The translations under genes and the position numbers were made by a program. From DATFVB01 sp963714035 (GTDB lineage: Bacteria > Acidobacteriota > Thermoanaerobaculia > UBA5066 > DATFVB01), in the NCBI GenBank assembly GCA_963714035.1, contig OY970224.1:2666001-2730000 (forward strand): a stretch of 64,000 nt of DNA, read 5' to 3'. The notes below the pieces were generated by a model. It did not search any database. It was not told where the DNA came from and saw nothing but the letters and a program-made list of their open reading frames with translations. Positions 17,588 through 25,725 of this stretch are shown in pieces. The first letter of the stretch is position 1; the number at the start of each line of letters is the position of its first letter.

Positions 17588-17992
17588 GTGAAAGTTGTCG
17601 CGTTCATCGACGGCGCCGCGCGCGGGAATCCCGGTCCCGCGGGCGCCGGCGCCTATTTCGTCGCGGGCGAGCAGCCGGCGGGCGAGTTCTTCGAGGCGCT
17701 CGGCCGGGCGACCAACAACGAGGCCGAGTACCGGGCGCTGCTGCTGGCGCTCGGCGAGGCCGAGCGGCGCGGCGCGACGGAAGTCGCGATCTTTTCCGAC
17801 TCGCTGCTCCTCGTCGAGCAGGTCAACGGCCGGTTCCGGATCAAAGCGGAAAACCTGAAACCGCTGGCGCGGGAAGCCGTCCTTCGCGCGAAAGCGTTCC
17901 CGAAATTCTCGATCGCGCACGTGCGCCGCGAGAAGAACCGGGACGCGGATCGCCTCGCCAATCGCGGCGCCGACGCCTCGGAAGCGATGTGA
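17588..17992 (+). CDS. rnhA: RNase H-like protein (ribonuclease HI family)
   Basis: 134 residues. Predicted to cut the RNA strand of RNA-DNA hybrids. The four acidic motifs of the fold are present: DGAARGNPGPAG, NNEAEYRALL, SDSLLLVEQ and HVRREKNRDADRLAN, giving the D-E-D-D metal set. GTG 17588 is directly before KVVAFIDG. No Shine-Dalgarno sequence is visible because a heptad repeat fills the upstream space. It overlaps the next gene by 4 bases. Confidence 0.9.
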   Translation: MKVVAFIDGAARGNPGPAGAGAYFVAGEQPAGEFFEALGRATNNEAEYRALLLALGEAERRGATEVAIFSDSLLLVEQVNGRFRIKAENLKPLAREAVLRAKAFPKFSIAHVRREKNRDADRLANRGADASEAM

Positions 17993-18693
17993 CCGCGGAG
18001 GACCTGCCGGGCCGCCTCCGGGTCGTTCGCGAGCGGATCGTCCGGGCGTGCGAACGGGGAGGGCGCGACCCGGCCGGAGTCACGCTCGTCGCCGTCTCCA
18101 AGACCCACCCGGCCGAAAACGTCCGGCAGGCCGCCGAGGCGGGTCTGGCGGTCTTCGGCGAAAACCGGGTCCAGGAAGGGGTCGCCAAGATCGAAGCCCT
18201 TCGCCCCGATTTTCCGGCGCTTTCCTGGCGGCTGATCGGGCGCCTCCAGTCGAACAAGGCCAGAATCGCGGTAAGATATTTCGAGGAGATTCAGTCGGTT
18301 GACCGCAGTTCTTTGCTCGAGGTCCTCTCGCGCGAGGCGGGCGCCTCGGGCCGCCGGCTGCCGATCTACGTGGAAGTGAACGTCGGCGGCGAGGCGAGCA
18401 AGGGAGGGATCGATCCCGGCGCGGCCCGGGCGCTCGTCGAGAGCGCTCTCGCGGCCTCGTCGGTCGAGCTCCGGGGTCTCATGACCGTCCCGCCGTTTTC
18501 CGAAGACGCCGAAGCGTCGCGGCCCTTTTTCCGAGAGCTCCGTTCGCTCCGCGACCGCCTTCGGGACGAGACGGGCGCTCCGCTTCCCGGGCTGTCCATG
18601 GGAATGAGCCACGACTTCGAAGTGGCGATCGAGGAGGGGGCGACCGTCGTTCGGGTCGGAACGGCGCTGTTCGGCCCGAGGGAAATCCGATGA
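17989..18693 (+). CDS. yggS: YggS/PLPBP family pyridoxal phosphate homeostasis protein
   Basis: 234 residues, a PLP-binding TIM-barrel protein that buffers PLP and affects amino- and keto-acid balance; no catalytic activity is established. Motifs are LVAVSKTHPAENV with the PLP lysine, FGENRVQEG, WRLIGRLQSNKAR, LRGLMTVPP and LSMGMSHDFEVAI, all characteristic. GTG 17989 overlaps the rnhA stop (4 bases) and its own stop overlaps yggT (4 bases), so this is a tight operon. The order yggS-yggT-divIVA matches the ylmE-ylmG-divIVA cell-division group of Gram-positive bacteria. Confidence 0.95.
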   Translation: MTAEDLPGRLRVVRERIVRACERGGRDPAGVTLVAVSKTHPAENVRQAAEAGLAVFGENRVQEGVAKIEALRPDFPALSWRLIGRLQSNKARIAVRYFEEIQSVDRSSLLEVLSREAGASGRRLPIYVEVNVGGEASKGGIDPGAARALVESALAASSVELRGLMTVPPFSEDAEASRPFFRELRSLRDRLRDETGAPLPGLSMGMSHDFEVAIEEGATVVRVGTALFGPREIR

Positions 18694-18995
18694 GATCGCT
18701 CGGCACGGGAGTCGCCATCGGCCTGGTCCAGGTGGTCTCGATGCTCTTCCAGCTCGTCATCTGGCTCGTGATCGCGGCCGCGCTCGTCACCTGGGTCTCG
18801 CCCGACCCGCGCAATCCCGTCGTCCAGTTCCTCTATCGCTCGACGGAATGGCTGCTCAAGCCGTGCCGGAAAATCCTCCCGCCCCGCATCACCGGCGGAA
18901 TCGACTTCTCGCCGATCATCGCGATCCTGCTTCTCGTCCTGCTCCGCGCCATCGTGCTGAGCCTGATGACTGGCGGCGCCTATTCCGCCATCTGA
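18690..18995 (+). CDS. yggT: YggT family membrane protein
   Basis: 101 residues with two hydrophobic helices, about 10-36 and 70-95, separated by a loop with the family pattern WVSPDPRNPVVQFLYRSTEW and a preserved proline-rich turn. It is an inner-membrane protein of the YlmG/YggT family, implicated elsewhere in chromosome or division-site organisation. Start and stop overlap conventions (ATGA with yggS) support co-translation. Confidence 0.9.
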   Translation: MRSLGTGVAIGLVQVVSMLFQLVIWLVIAAALVTWVSPDPRNPVVQFLYRSTEWLLKPCRKILPPRITGGIDFSPIIAILLLVLLRAIVLSLMTGGAYSAI

Positions 18996-19005
18996 GGAGA
19001 ACCGC

Positions 19006-19518
19006 ATGACCCCGAAAATCACCGCCCTGGAGATCCAGAAACACGAATTCCCGACGAAGCGCCGCGGCTTCGATCCCGAGGCCGTGCGGGGGTTCCTCCT
19101 GTCGATCGCGGAAGACTTCCACGAGCTGATCCGGGTGAACGCCGAGCTCGAAACGCGCGTGCGGCACCTCGAAGAAGAGAACTTCGACCATCGCGATCGC
19201 GAGAAGATCCTGAAGGAGACGCTCCTTTCCGCGCAGCGCCTGTCGGAAGAGATGAAGAACACGGCCCGGCGCGAGGCGGAGAACGTCGTCCGCCAGGCCG
19301 AGCTCGCGGGACAGCAGTTGACCGCGGAGGCGCTCCAGCAGTCGGCGCGGATCGAGAAAGGAATGCGGGACCTGAAGATCCAGCGCGCGAACTTCCGGCT
19401 GAAGCTCAAATCGATGCTCGACATGTTCCAGCAGGTGCTCGATTTCGACCGGGAGGAGGAGGAAAACTCCTCGAGCGTCTCGTATCTCGTGCGTCCCCAG
19501 GACACGAATAGCGCCTAG
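19006..19518 (+). CDS. DivIVA-domain coiled-coil protein
   Basis: 170 residues. The N-terminus ITALEIQKHEFPTKRRGFDP is the DivIVA membrane-binding and pole-targeting domain, followed by coiled-coil heptads to residue 150 and a short polar tail. It is likely to mark curved membrane or the division site. AGGAGAACC precedes ATG 19006. Located directly after yggT, as in ylm clusters, which supports a growth or division role. Confidence 0.87.
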   Translation: MTPKITALEIQKHEFPTKRRGFDPEAVRGFLLSIAEDFHELIRVNAELETRVRHLEEENFDHRDREKILKETLLSAQRLSEEMKNTARREAENVVRQAELAGQQLTAEALQQSARIEKGMRDLKIQRANFRLKLKSMLDMFQQVLDFDREEEENSSSVSYLVRPQDTNSA

Positions 19519-19662
19519 TGACGTGCCGGCGAAACATCGAAGGCGCTCACGCCGAGTCGAAGCGGACGCGCTCCGCGCCGCTTGACCCGGCGGGACAATC
19601 CCGCGTACCGGGTGCGCGCATCCTTGAGCGACGATCTCTCTCGCAAAGGGCGTCCGCGAATC

Positions 19663-20925
19663 ATGCCTGCTGAGCGGCCGGCGGCCTCGTCCCTCGAAAT
19701 CCGCAATCTCTCCTGCCTCGCCACACCGCTCGGGCAATCGGCGCGGAGCGGGCGCGCCCAGGCCGAGCTTTTCGTGCTCCGGAACGCGGCGATCCGCTGC
19801 GAGGCGGGGCGCATCGTTTTCGCGGGGAGCGACGCGGATCTCCGCGGCCGGTTTGCGAAGCCCGCGCGCGAGATCGACGGCGCGGGCAAAACCCTCCTTC
19901 CCGGTTTCGTCGACGCCCACACCCACCCCGTCTGGGCGGGCGACCGCGCGGCGGAGTTCGCGCGGAGGCTCGCCGGAGAGAGCTATGCGGCGATCGCGGC
20001 CTCCGGCGGCGGGATCGTCGCGACGGTGGAGGCGACGCGCCGGGCTTCGAGAGAGGAGCTGACCGCGGCGACGCGGTCTCGTCTCCTCGCGATGCGTCGC
20101 TCGGGAACGACGACGGCGGAATGCAAGTCGGGATACGCGCTCGAGGTCGCCGGGGAGATCCGTTCCCTCGAGATCCTGCGGGATCTCGCCGCCGAGGAGA
20201 TCATTTCGATCGTCCCGACGCTTCTCGCCGCGCACGAGATTCCGGTCGAGCATCGCGGCGACCGCGCCAGCTGGGTCCGCGCGATCACCGAAGAGATCCT
20301 GCCCCGGGTCGCGGAGTCGGGGCTCGCGCGGTTCTGCGACGTCTTCTGCGAGGAGGGCGTTTTCACCGTGGACGAGTCGCGCGCCATCCTCGAGAGGGCG
20401 AGAGAGCTCGGGATGGGCATCCGCCTCCACGCGGACGAGCTCGCGCTCTCGGGAGGAGCGCGTCTGGCGGCTGCGCTCGGCGCCACGTCGGCAGACCATC
20501 TCCTCTTCATCGGGCCGGAGGAGATCGAGGCGCTCGCGCGTTCGCGAACGGTCGCGACACTCCTTCCGGGCACCGCCTGGTGGCTGAAATCGCGGCGTGC
20601 TCCCGCCCGGGAGCTCATCGAGGCGGGAGTTCCGGTGGCGGTGGCGACCGACGCGAATCCCGGCTCCTGCAACACCGAGTCGCTCCCCGCCGTCGCGGGT
20701 CACGCCTGCCACGACTACGGCATGTCGATCGAGGAAACGCTGACCGCGATGACCTTGAACGGCGCGGCCTCTCTCGGCCTCGCGGGCGACCGCGGCTCGA
20801 TCGAGCCGGGCAAGCGCGCCGATCTCGTCGTCCTCGACGCTCCGGACTACCGGCACCTCGTCTATCATTGGGGTCTTCCCCTGGTCACCCACGCGATCGT
20901 CGGAGGTCGAGTCCATGAATTTTGA
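19663..20925 (+). CDS. hutI: Imidazolonepropionase
   Basis: Third enzyme of histidine degradation: hydrolyses 4-imidazolone-5-propionate to N-formimino-L-glutamate. 420-residue amidohydrolase with the metal motif LPGFVDAHTHPVWAGDR, CKSGYALEV, LLAAHEIPVE, the metal histidine in IRLHADELALSGGA, and LPGTAWWL/VATDANPGSCNTESL. ATG 19663 is chosen; an in-frame upstream extension to 19582 has no family similarity that I recognise. The last 11 bases overlap the cyclodeaminase gene, consistent with a linked one-carbon salvage step. hutH, hutU and hutG are not in the window. Confidence 0.95.
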   Translation: MPAERPAASSLEIRNLSCLATPLGQSARSGRAQAELFVLRNAAIRCEAGRIVFAGSDADLRGRFAKPAREIDGAGKTLLPGFVDAHTHPVWAGDRAAEFARRLAGESYAAIAASGGGIVATVEATRRASREELTAATRSRLLAMRRSGTTTAECKSGYALEVAGEIRSLEILRDLAAEEIISIVPTLLAAHEIPVEHRGDRASWVRAITEEILPRVAESGLARFCDVFCEEGVFTVDESRAILERARELGMGIRLHADELALSGGARLAAALGATSADHLLFIGPEEIEALARSRTVATLLPGTAWWLKSRRAPARELIEAGVPVAVATDANPGSCNTESLPAVAGHACHDYGMSIEETLTAMTLNGAASLGLAGDRGSIEPGKRADLVVLDAPDYRHLVYHWGLPLVTHAIVGGRVHEF

Positions 20926-21547
20926 ACGTCAGGCCTTTCGCGATTTCCGGGCCTCGCTCGCGTCGGATGCGCCCACACCCGGCGGCGGCACGGCCTCGGC
21001 CGCGGCGGGCGCCATGGGCGCGGCCCTCCTGTCGATGGTGCTCGGCCTCACCCTCTCGAAGGAAAAGTTCGCCGCGGTCGCCGACGAGCTCCGTCCGATC
21101 GCCGACGAAGCCGACCGCGCGGGCGCCCGCCTCGAAGCGTTGATGAACGAGGACGCCGCGTCGTTCGACGCGATGGTCGCGGCGCGAAAGCTTCCGAAGG
21201 ACACGGAGGACGAGAAGGCCGCGCGCACCGAAGCGATGCAGGCGGCGGCGCGTCACGCCGCCGAGGTTCCGATGGAAACGGCGCGGTGCGCGGCCACGCT
21301 CCTTTCGCGAACGCCGCTGGTGGCGGAGAAGGGGAACCCGAACGCGGCGTCGGACGCCGGTGTCGCGGCGCTGCTTCTGGCCGCCGCGGCGGAAGGCGCT
21401 CTGCTCAACGTCGGAATCAATCTCGGCTCGATCAAGGACCCGGCGGTCGTCCAGGCGATGGAGAAAGAGACCGCGAAGATCTCGGGCGACGTGGAACGGC
21501 TGCGCGCGCAGGTGATAGCCCTCGTCCGCAAGAGTTTTTCGAAATAG
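20915..21547 (+). CDS. Cyclodeaminase/cyclohydrolase family protein (FTCD C-terminal domain type)
   Basis: 210 residues, all-helical. It begins FRDFRASLASDAPTPGGGTA, the substrate-binding signature of formiminotetrahydrofolate cyclodeaminase, and ends in AALLNVGINLGSIKD. The family releases ammonia from 5-formimino-THF to give 5,10-methenyl-THF. As a stand-alone domain next to hutI it would process the folate product of formiminoglutamate breakdown; the formiminotransferase itself is not here. GGAGG at 20901-20905 is the ribosome-binding site inside hutI. Confidence 0.88.
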   Translation: MNFERQAFRDFRASLASDAPTPGGGTASAAAGAMGAALLSMVLGLTLSKEKFAAVADELRPIADEADRAGARLEALMNEDAASFDAMVAARKLPKDTEDEKAARTEAMQAAARHAAEVPMETARCAATLLSRTPLVAEKGNPNAASDAGVAALLLAAAAEGALLNVGINLGSIKDPAVVQAMEKETAKISGDVERLRAQVIALVRKSFSK

Positions 21548-21554
21548 GGGATCT

Positions 21555-21572
21555 GGCGCGTTGATACGCGCC
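21555..21572 (+). terminator. Hairpin after the cyclodeaminase gene
   Basis: GGCGCGT and ACGCGCC form a perfect 7-bp stem with a TGAT loop, 8 bases after the stop codon. The following sequence (GTTATACG) is not a proper U-tract, so termination is possible rather than certain. Confidence 0.45.
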
Positions 21573-21581
21573 GTTATACGG

Positions 21582-21658
21582 GACGCGTGCGCCCGGCCGG
21601 AGGGGTCAACGTACGCCCCGGTACGCCTTCCCCGCCGGCCCGGGCGCCCGCGCGCGTC
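21582..21658. other. Large GC-rich hairpin in a convergent intergenic region
   Basis: GACGCG at 21582 pairs with CGCGTC ending at 21658; inside it GCGCCCGG-CCGG-GGGG pairs with CCCC-CCGG-CCGGGCGC around a 20-base loop containing a second GTACGCC repeat. The gap 21548-21829 also has a near-palindrome at 21777-21798 (GGAATCGC/GCGATTTCC). The two flanking genes converge here, so bidirectional termination or an unrecognised RNA are both possible. Confidence 0.5.
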
Positions 21659-21829
21659 TTCCAACACGTCTGATCGCGCCTGGGCATCGACTCAATTGTC
21701 CAGCGTTTTACCTGCGTTTAGGTTTCGCGCCGCGCCATTATCCAGGGCTCGAACCGCTCTGTCGTCGCAGGGCTGAAGGAATCGCGAAGCGATTTCCTCA
21801 GACAAAGGGCGGGTGAGGGAGCTCCGGCG

Positions 21830-22018
21830 CTACTTCTTCCCGGTCTTCTCGAGCTCCTCGGCCGCCTTTTCCACCGCGGCGCGGGCCCGGCGGAGCGCGT
21901 CGATCGAGAACGCGCGGCCTTTCGAGAATGCGATCTTTCCGAGCTGGAACAGCGAGTCGCCGAGGCGGCGCATCTCGTCGGCGATCTTTCCTTCGTTCGG
22001 GTCTTCGGGATGGGCCAT
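21830..22018 (-). CDS. Small helical protein of unknown function
   Basis: 62 residues, not recognised. It is amphipathic and charged: two helices (about 10-30 and 34-60), ending in a lysine-rich coiled-coil-like tail (AAVEKAAEELEKTGKK). ATG at 22016-22018 has GGAAGG about 9 bases upstream on the minus strand. It lies 17 bases downstream of the secreted-protein gene and probably shares its transcript. Confidence 0.6.
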   Translation of the reverse strand: MAHPEDPNEGKIADEMRRLGDSLFQLGKIAFSKGRAFSIDALRRARAAVEKAAEELEKTGKK

Positions 22019-22035
22019 GTCCGTCCGCCTTCCGT

Positions 22036-22884
22036 TCAGAAGGTCTTCTTCTCGCGTTTCGAAAAGAACGTGTTCGGGAACGCCTTCTGGAAATAGTCGT
22101 ACATCGCGAGGATCTGCCGGTTCTCGCCGTTCTCCCACCCCGCGTCGCGGAAACATCCCTCCTGGCCGGAGAACGAGCGGAAGCAGATCTCGAGACACAG
22201 GTTCTCTCCCGCGCGCGGCGCGCAGTTCATCCAGAGCTCCCGGACGTTCCGCTCGGAGATCGAGAAGTTGTCCTCGGGATCGACCATCTGGTACCAGCTG
22301 ATCCGCTCGCCGTCGATCACGAATTTCCCGACCTTCTTCTTCTTCGAGCCGCCGACGCCGAGGAATCCCTGCCGCTGGCGCACGAGCCCGTCGAACTCGG
22401 CGTGCCGCGCGACCGGCTGCCCCGATTCCGCCGCGACGGGAGCCCCGGACGAGCCCGAACGCACCATCGCGTCGATCACGGTCTCCGACAGGCCGGCGCG
22501 GTGCAGCGCGACGAGATCGTCCACCGAGAGATGGTAGGAAGCGTTCTGCGCGCGAATTTCGTTGACCAGGAAGTCCTCGCTGTATCCGGCGTCCTTCAGC
22601 CGAAGGATTTCGGCCGCGGCCGGAGAGAGCGCGGGAGCGGCGGCGGACGATGTCCCGCTTCCCGAGCCGAAATCCCCGGCCGGCGCCGCGGGCGCCGATG
22701 CGGCGGCGGAAGGCGGTGCGGGAGGAGAGGCCATGGCTGCCGGAGGAGGCGGCGCCGATTGGGCCGGCGGCGGAGAATACGGCGGCGGCGGATTGTTCGA
22801 CGAGAGCGAATGCGAGGCGCAGCTCCATGCGCCCGACAAACCGAGAAGAAGAAGGGGAACCCCGAGGGTCTTTCGAGGCGTCAT
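22036..22884 (-). CDS. Secreted or lipid-anchored protein with proline-rich linker, unknown function
   Basis: 282 residues. The N-terminus is hydrophobic and ends in SGAWSCAS, a non-standard lipobox. Residues about 30-85 are a Pro/Ala/Ser linker. A helical segment with LKDAGYSEDFLVNEI follows (85-130). The C-terminal 130 residues form a folded domain with four cysteines (NCAPRAGENLCLEIC, GCFRDAGW). GGAG is spaced well before the ATG. It is downstream of the PduO-type adenosyltransferase but the 58-base gap leaves operon membership open. Confidence 0.65.
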   Translation of the reverse strand: MTPRKTLGVPLLLLGLSGAWSCASHSLSSNNPPPPYSPPPAQSAPPPPAAMASPPAPPSAAASAPAAPAGDFGSGSGTSSAAAPALSPAAAEILRLKDAGYSEDFLVNEIRAQNASYHLSVDDLVALHRAGLSETVIDAMVRSGSSGAPVAAESGQPVARHAEFDGLVRQRQGFLGVGGSKKKKVGKFVIDGERISWYQMVDPEDNFSISERNVRELWMNCAPRAGENLCLEICFRSFSGQEGCFRDAGWENGENRQILAMYDYFQKAFPNTFFSKREKKTF

Positions 22885-22942
22885 TTTCCGCTCCTTCGCG
22901 CGCGTTAGTGTCCGACGGGAAGCCGGAACGCTCGCGCGAATT

Positions 22943-23506
22943 CTATACCCGGCTGTTCCAGAGGACGTCGGCGGTCCCCCGCCGCCGGTTCTCGAAACGC
23001 GCCGCGACGAAAAGCGCGTCCGAGAGCCGGTTCAGGTACGGAACGACGTGCTCGCCGACCTTCTCGGCACGGGAAAGGGCGATCGCCTCTCGTTCGGCGC
23101 GGCGGCAGACCGTACGGGCGACGTGGAGGCGGGCGGCGCCCGGCGTCCCGCCCGGCAGCACGAAGTTCTCGAGCGGCGGAAGCTCCGCCGACATCTCGTC
23201 CATCCACCGCTCCAGCGCCTCCACATGGCGGCTCCCGATGACCGGGACGGGGCGTTTCGCCTTGTCCTCTTCGAGCGTGCAGAGGTCCGATCCGAGGTGG
23301 AAGAGCTCGTTCTGCACGGAAGAGAGCCGGTTCGAGATGGCCGGATCGAGGCCGGCGGCGATCGCCGCGCCGATCTGCGAATTGAGCTCGTCGACCGTGC
23401 CGAACGCCGCGACGCGGAGCGAGTCCTTCGGGACCCGCTCGCCGCCGCCCAGACCCGTCGTTCCGTCGTCGCCCGTGCGCGTGTAGACCTTCGTGATGCG
23501 GGGCAT
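22943..23506 (-). CDS. Cob(I)yrinic acid a,c-diamide adenosyltransferase, PduO type
   Basis: 187 residues. Transfers the adenosyl group of ATP to cob(I)alamin to make coenzyme B12. The family N-terminus ITKVYTRTGDDGTTGLGGG is the ATP-binding loop. Other motifs are DELNSQIGAA, the helix SVQNELFHLGSDL, and CRRAERE with the conserved arginine and glutamate. It lies 18 bases downstream of a BtuB-like receptor under a cobalamin riboswitch, so corrinoid salvage is well supported. B12-dependent enzymes that would use the product are not in the window. Confidence 0.93.
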   Translation of the reverse strand: MPRITKVYTRTGDDGTTGLGGGERVPKDSLRVAAFGTVDELNSQIGAAIAAGLDPAISNRLSSVQNELFHLGSDLCTLEEDKAKRPVPVIGSRHVEALERWMDEMSAELPPLENFVLPGGTPGAARLHVARTVCRRAEREAIALSRAEKVGEHVVPYLNRLSDALFVAARFENRRRGTADVLWNSRV

Positions 23507-23524
23507 CGGCTCGATTCTACGCGG

Positions 23525-25444
23525 TCAGAAGGAGGCAATGATGCCGCCGTACACGCGCCGCCCCGTGGCCGGAAATCCGTTCGCTTCGGCGTAACGGCGG
23601 TCGAGGGCGTTTTCGAGCGTGACGAACGGTGCGATGCTGTGCCACCGGTACTCGAAATGGGCGTCGAGCCGCAGGTACGAGGGGTCTTCGGTCACCCCGA
23701 ACGGAAAGGCGGCCTGGAAGTCGGCGCGCTTTCCGACCCAGATTCCGGTCGCCGACACGAGCCAGGGACGGGCGTGCCAGGCGAGGTCGAGAGACGCGCG
23801 GTGACGCGGCCGCCGGACGAGCGGGTCTCCCGTGACTTCGTCCACCGCGTGCAGATACGTGTACGAGATCCGGCCGGAGAGGGGCGAGCTCGGCGAGAAG
23901 GCCGCGGAGAACTCGGCGCCTTCGGTCCGCGCGCGCCCGACGTTGCCCGGGAGCTGGGTCGTCTCGTCGAACTGGATGAGATCGCGAATGTCGTTTCGGA
24001 AGAGAGCGACGTCCACCCGCCACGGGTCCGCCGACCGCGAAAAGCCGATCTCGTAGCTCCGGGACCGTTCCGGCTGGAGATCCGGGTTCCCGAAGAACGG
24101 GTAGTAGAGGTCGACGATCGACGGCGCGCGAAACGCGGTGCCGTACGAGGCCCGCAGCGCGTCGTGGGAATCGACGCTCCAGACGACCGAAACGCGCGGG
24201 TCGGTCGCCGATCCGAACTGCGAGTGCTCGTCGTACCGGATCCCGACGAGCGCCTTGACGCGTCCGCCCGCGAACGTCCACTGGTCCTCGCCGGCGATCC
24301 CCCAGATCGAAATCCGCTTGTCCGCGATGATCGGACCGAAAGGGCCGCGCGAGTCGACGGCGGAATGATCGTACGATGCCGCGGCCGAGAGCGTGTTCTC
24401 CGGCGAAATCGTCCAGGTGTCGGCGGCGCGGGCGCCGCGCGTGCGGGCGAAGGCGTCGTTCGTGACGAACCCCGTCGTGTCGTCGGGATCGTCGGAGGTC
24501 GGGCGAAGATCGACCTCCGAGATCGATCCGGTCAGCGAGTTCGCCTCGGATAGCCGCGCGCGCACCGGGAGCGTCCATATCGTTTGCGCGAATTCCGACG
24601 TCCGGTTCGGCGTCGGCTGCGATCCGTCCGAAGGAATCTCCGTCCGGGCGAACGTCCGATCGACGTTGACCCCCGTGTGGAAGGCGTCCGTCGGCGTCCA
24701 CGCGAACTGGGCGGATCCCGTCTGATTCCGCCACGCGCTGTGGTCGACCGTCGTTCCCGCGACCTCCTGGGGATCGCCGCCGTCGTGAACGTCGCGGCCC
24801 GAAACCGACAGGGAGAACGGTCCCGTCCCGCCCGATGCGAAGAGCGTCTCCTCGTGGAATCCGCGATTTCCGGCGGCGGCGGTGAAACGGCCGGAAGGCT
24901 CGGCGGAAGCCGCCCGCGTCAGGATCGAGACGACCCCGCCGACCGCGTCGGCGCCGTAGAGCGCAGAGAAGGGCCCCCGGACGACCTCGATTCTTTCGAT
25001 GTTCTGCGTCGACAGGCTGGAGAAGTCGTAGCCGGCATCGTAAGGACTGTTCACACGGACGCCGTCGATGATGACCAGCGTCTGCGAAGAGTCCGTGCCC
25101 CGGATGAAAACGCTCGCGATGGTTCCCGCGCCGCCGCTCTGGACGACATCGACTCCCGGGACCTCGCGGAGAAGCTCCAGGACGTCGGTCTTCCCGCTCT
25201 TCTCGATCTGCTCGCGTGGAATGACGGTCACCGACGCCGAGACGGTAGACTCGTCCTCCGGTGCGATCGAGGCGGAAACGACGACGTTTTCCGAGACGGG
25301 CGCGGGGGATTGACCGCGCGCCGAGGATGCCGCCAGAGCGATCGCCGCGACGAGAGCGAACGCCCTCGCGGCCGATCGTCCGATGAGAGCCGTGAAAAAT
25401 GCGAGGCCGGAAATGACGAGAAAGAGCAGGAATGCGTGTGCCAT
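23525..25444 (-). CDS. btuB: TonB-dependent outer-membrane receptor, BtuB-like (cobalamin)
   Basis: 639 residues. Imports corrinoids across the outer membrane using TonB energy. ENVVVSAS resembles a TonB box; the plug domain shows SVTVIPREQIEKSG, VFIRGTDSSQTLVIIDGVRV and IERIEVVRGPFSALYG. The barrel ends in aromatic F (YGGIIASF), as outer-membrane barrels do. ATG 25442-25444 has GGGAGGTTCG upstream and follows the riboswitch. The N-terminus is unusual: two hydrophobic segments (LLFLVISGLAFFTALIG, then FALVAAIALAASSARG) before the mature region. The upstream in-frame extension is riboswitch sequence, not protein. Confidence 0.93.
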   Translation of the reverse strand: MAHAFLLFLVISGLAFFTALIGRSAARAFALVAAIALAASSARGQSPAPVSENVVVSASIAPEDESTVSASVTVIPREQIEKSGKTDVLELLREVPGVDVVQSGGAGTIASVFIRGTDSSQTLVIIDGVRVNSPYDAGYDFSSLSTQNIERIEVVRGPFSALYGADAVGGVVSILTRAASAEPSGRFTAAAGNRGFHEETLFASGGTGPFSLSVSGRDVHDGGDPQEVAGTTVDHSAWRNQTGSAQFAWTPTDAFHTGVNVDRTFARTEIPSDGSQPTPNRTSEFAQTIWTLPVRARLSEANSLTGSISEVDLRPTSDDPDDTTGFVTNDAFARTRGARAADTWTISPENTLSAAASYDHSAVDSRGPFGPIIADKRISIWGIAGEDQWTFAGGRVKALVGIRYDEHSQFGSATDPRVSVVWSVDSHDALRASYGTAFRAPSIVDLYYPFFGNPDLQPERSRSYEIGFSRSADPWRVDVALFRNDIRDLIQFDETTQLPGNVGRARTEGAEFSAAFSPSSPLSGRISYTYLHAVDEVTGDPLVRRPRHRASLDLAWHARPWLVSATGIWVGKRADFQAAFPFGVTEDPSYLRLDAHFEYRWHSIAPFVTLENALDRRYAEANGFPATGRRVYGGIIASF

Positions 25445-25474
25445 CGAACCTCCCGTTCGACGCGGACAAACGTG

Positions 25475-25668
25475 CGTTCCGGCAGGTCTCCTGGCTTCCG
25501 GATCTTCCGCCCCGGCGCTCCTTCCCAAGCGCGCGACTTGCATCGACGGCGCTCAGTGGCTTCTTGCGCGGGGCGTCCCCGGTCACAGTGGCGGGAGCCG
25601 CGCGGGTCTTTCACCCGCTTCCCTTTTCACCCCTTCCCGGCAATCCGGAGAGAGGCACCAAGAACGTT
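25475..25668 (-). promoter_or_regulatory. Cobalamin (adenosylcobalamin) riboswitch
   Basis: Read on the minus strand, the leader has the expected blocks in order: TTGGTGCCTC, GGGAAGGGGTGAAA, GGGAAGCGGGTGAAAGACCC, GCCGCCACTGTGA-type core (CCCGCCACTGTGACCGGGGA), AAGAAGCCACTG, GGGAAGG, and the B12 box AGCCAGGAGACCTGCC at 25480-25495. Together these are diagnostic. It ends about 30 bases before the btuB start, so ligand binding probably masks the ribosome-binding site. It should repress btuB and the adenosyltransferase when cobalamin is plentiful. Confidence 0.95.
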
Positions 25669-25725
25669 CAAAGAGCGATGAGGAGCCGAGATACTACGCC
25701 CGGTTCGCGCGTCGCGCAAACCGCG

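Noticed and set aside
19582..19662. N-terminal extension of hutI to the upstream in-frame ATG
   Set aside because: The extra 27 residues are basic and unlike the family start; ATG 19663 leads directly into the conserved domain.
25445..25543. N-terminal extension of the BtuB-like receptor
   Set aside because: The codons lie in the 3' part of the cobalamin riboswitch, and a strong ribosome-binding site sits before ATG 25444.
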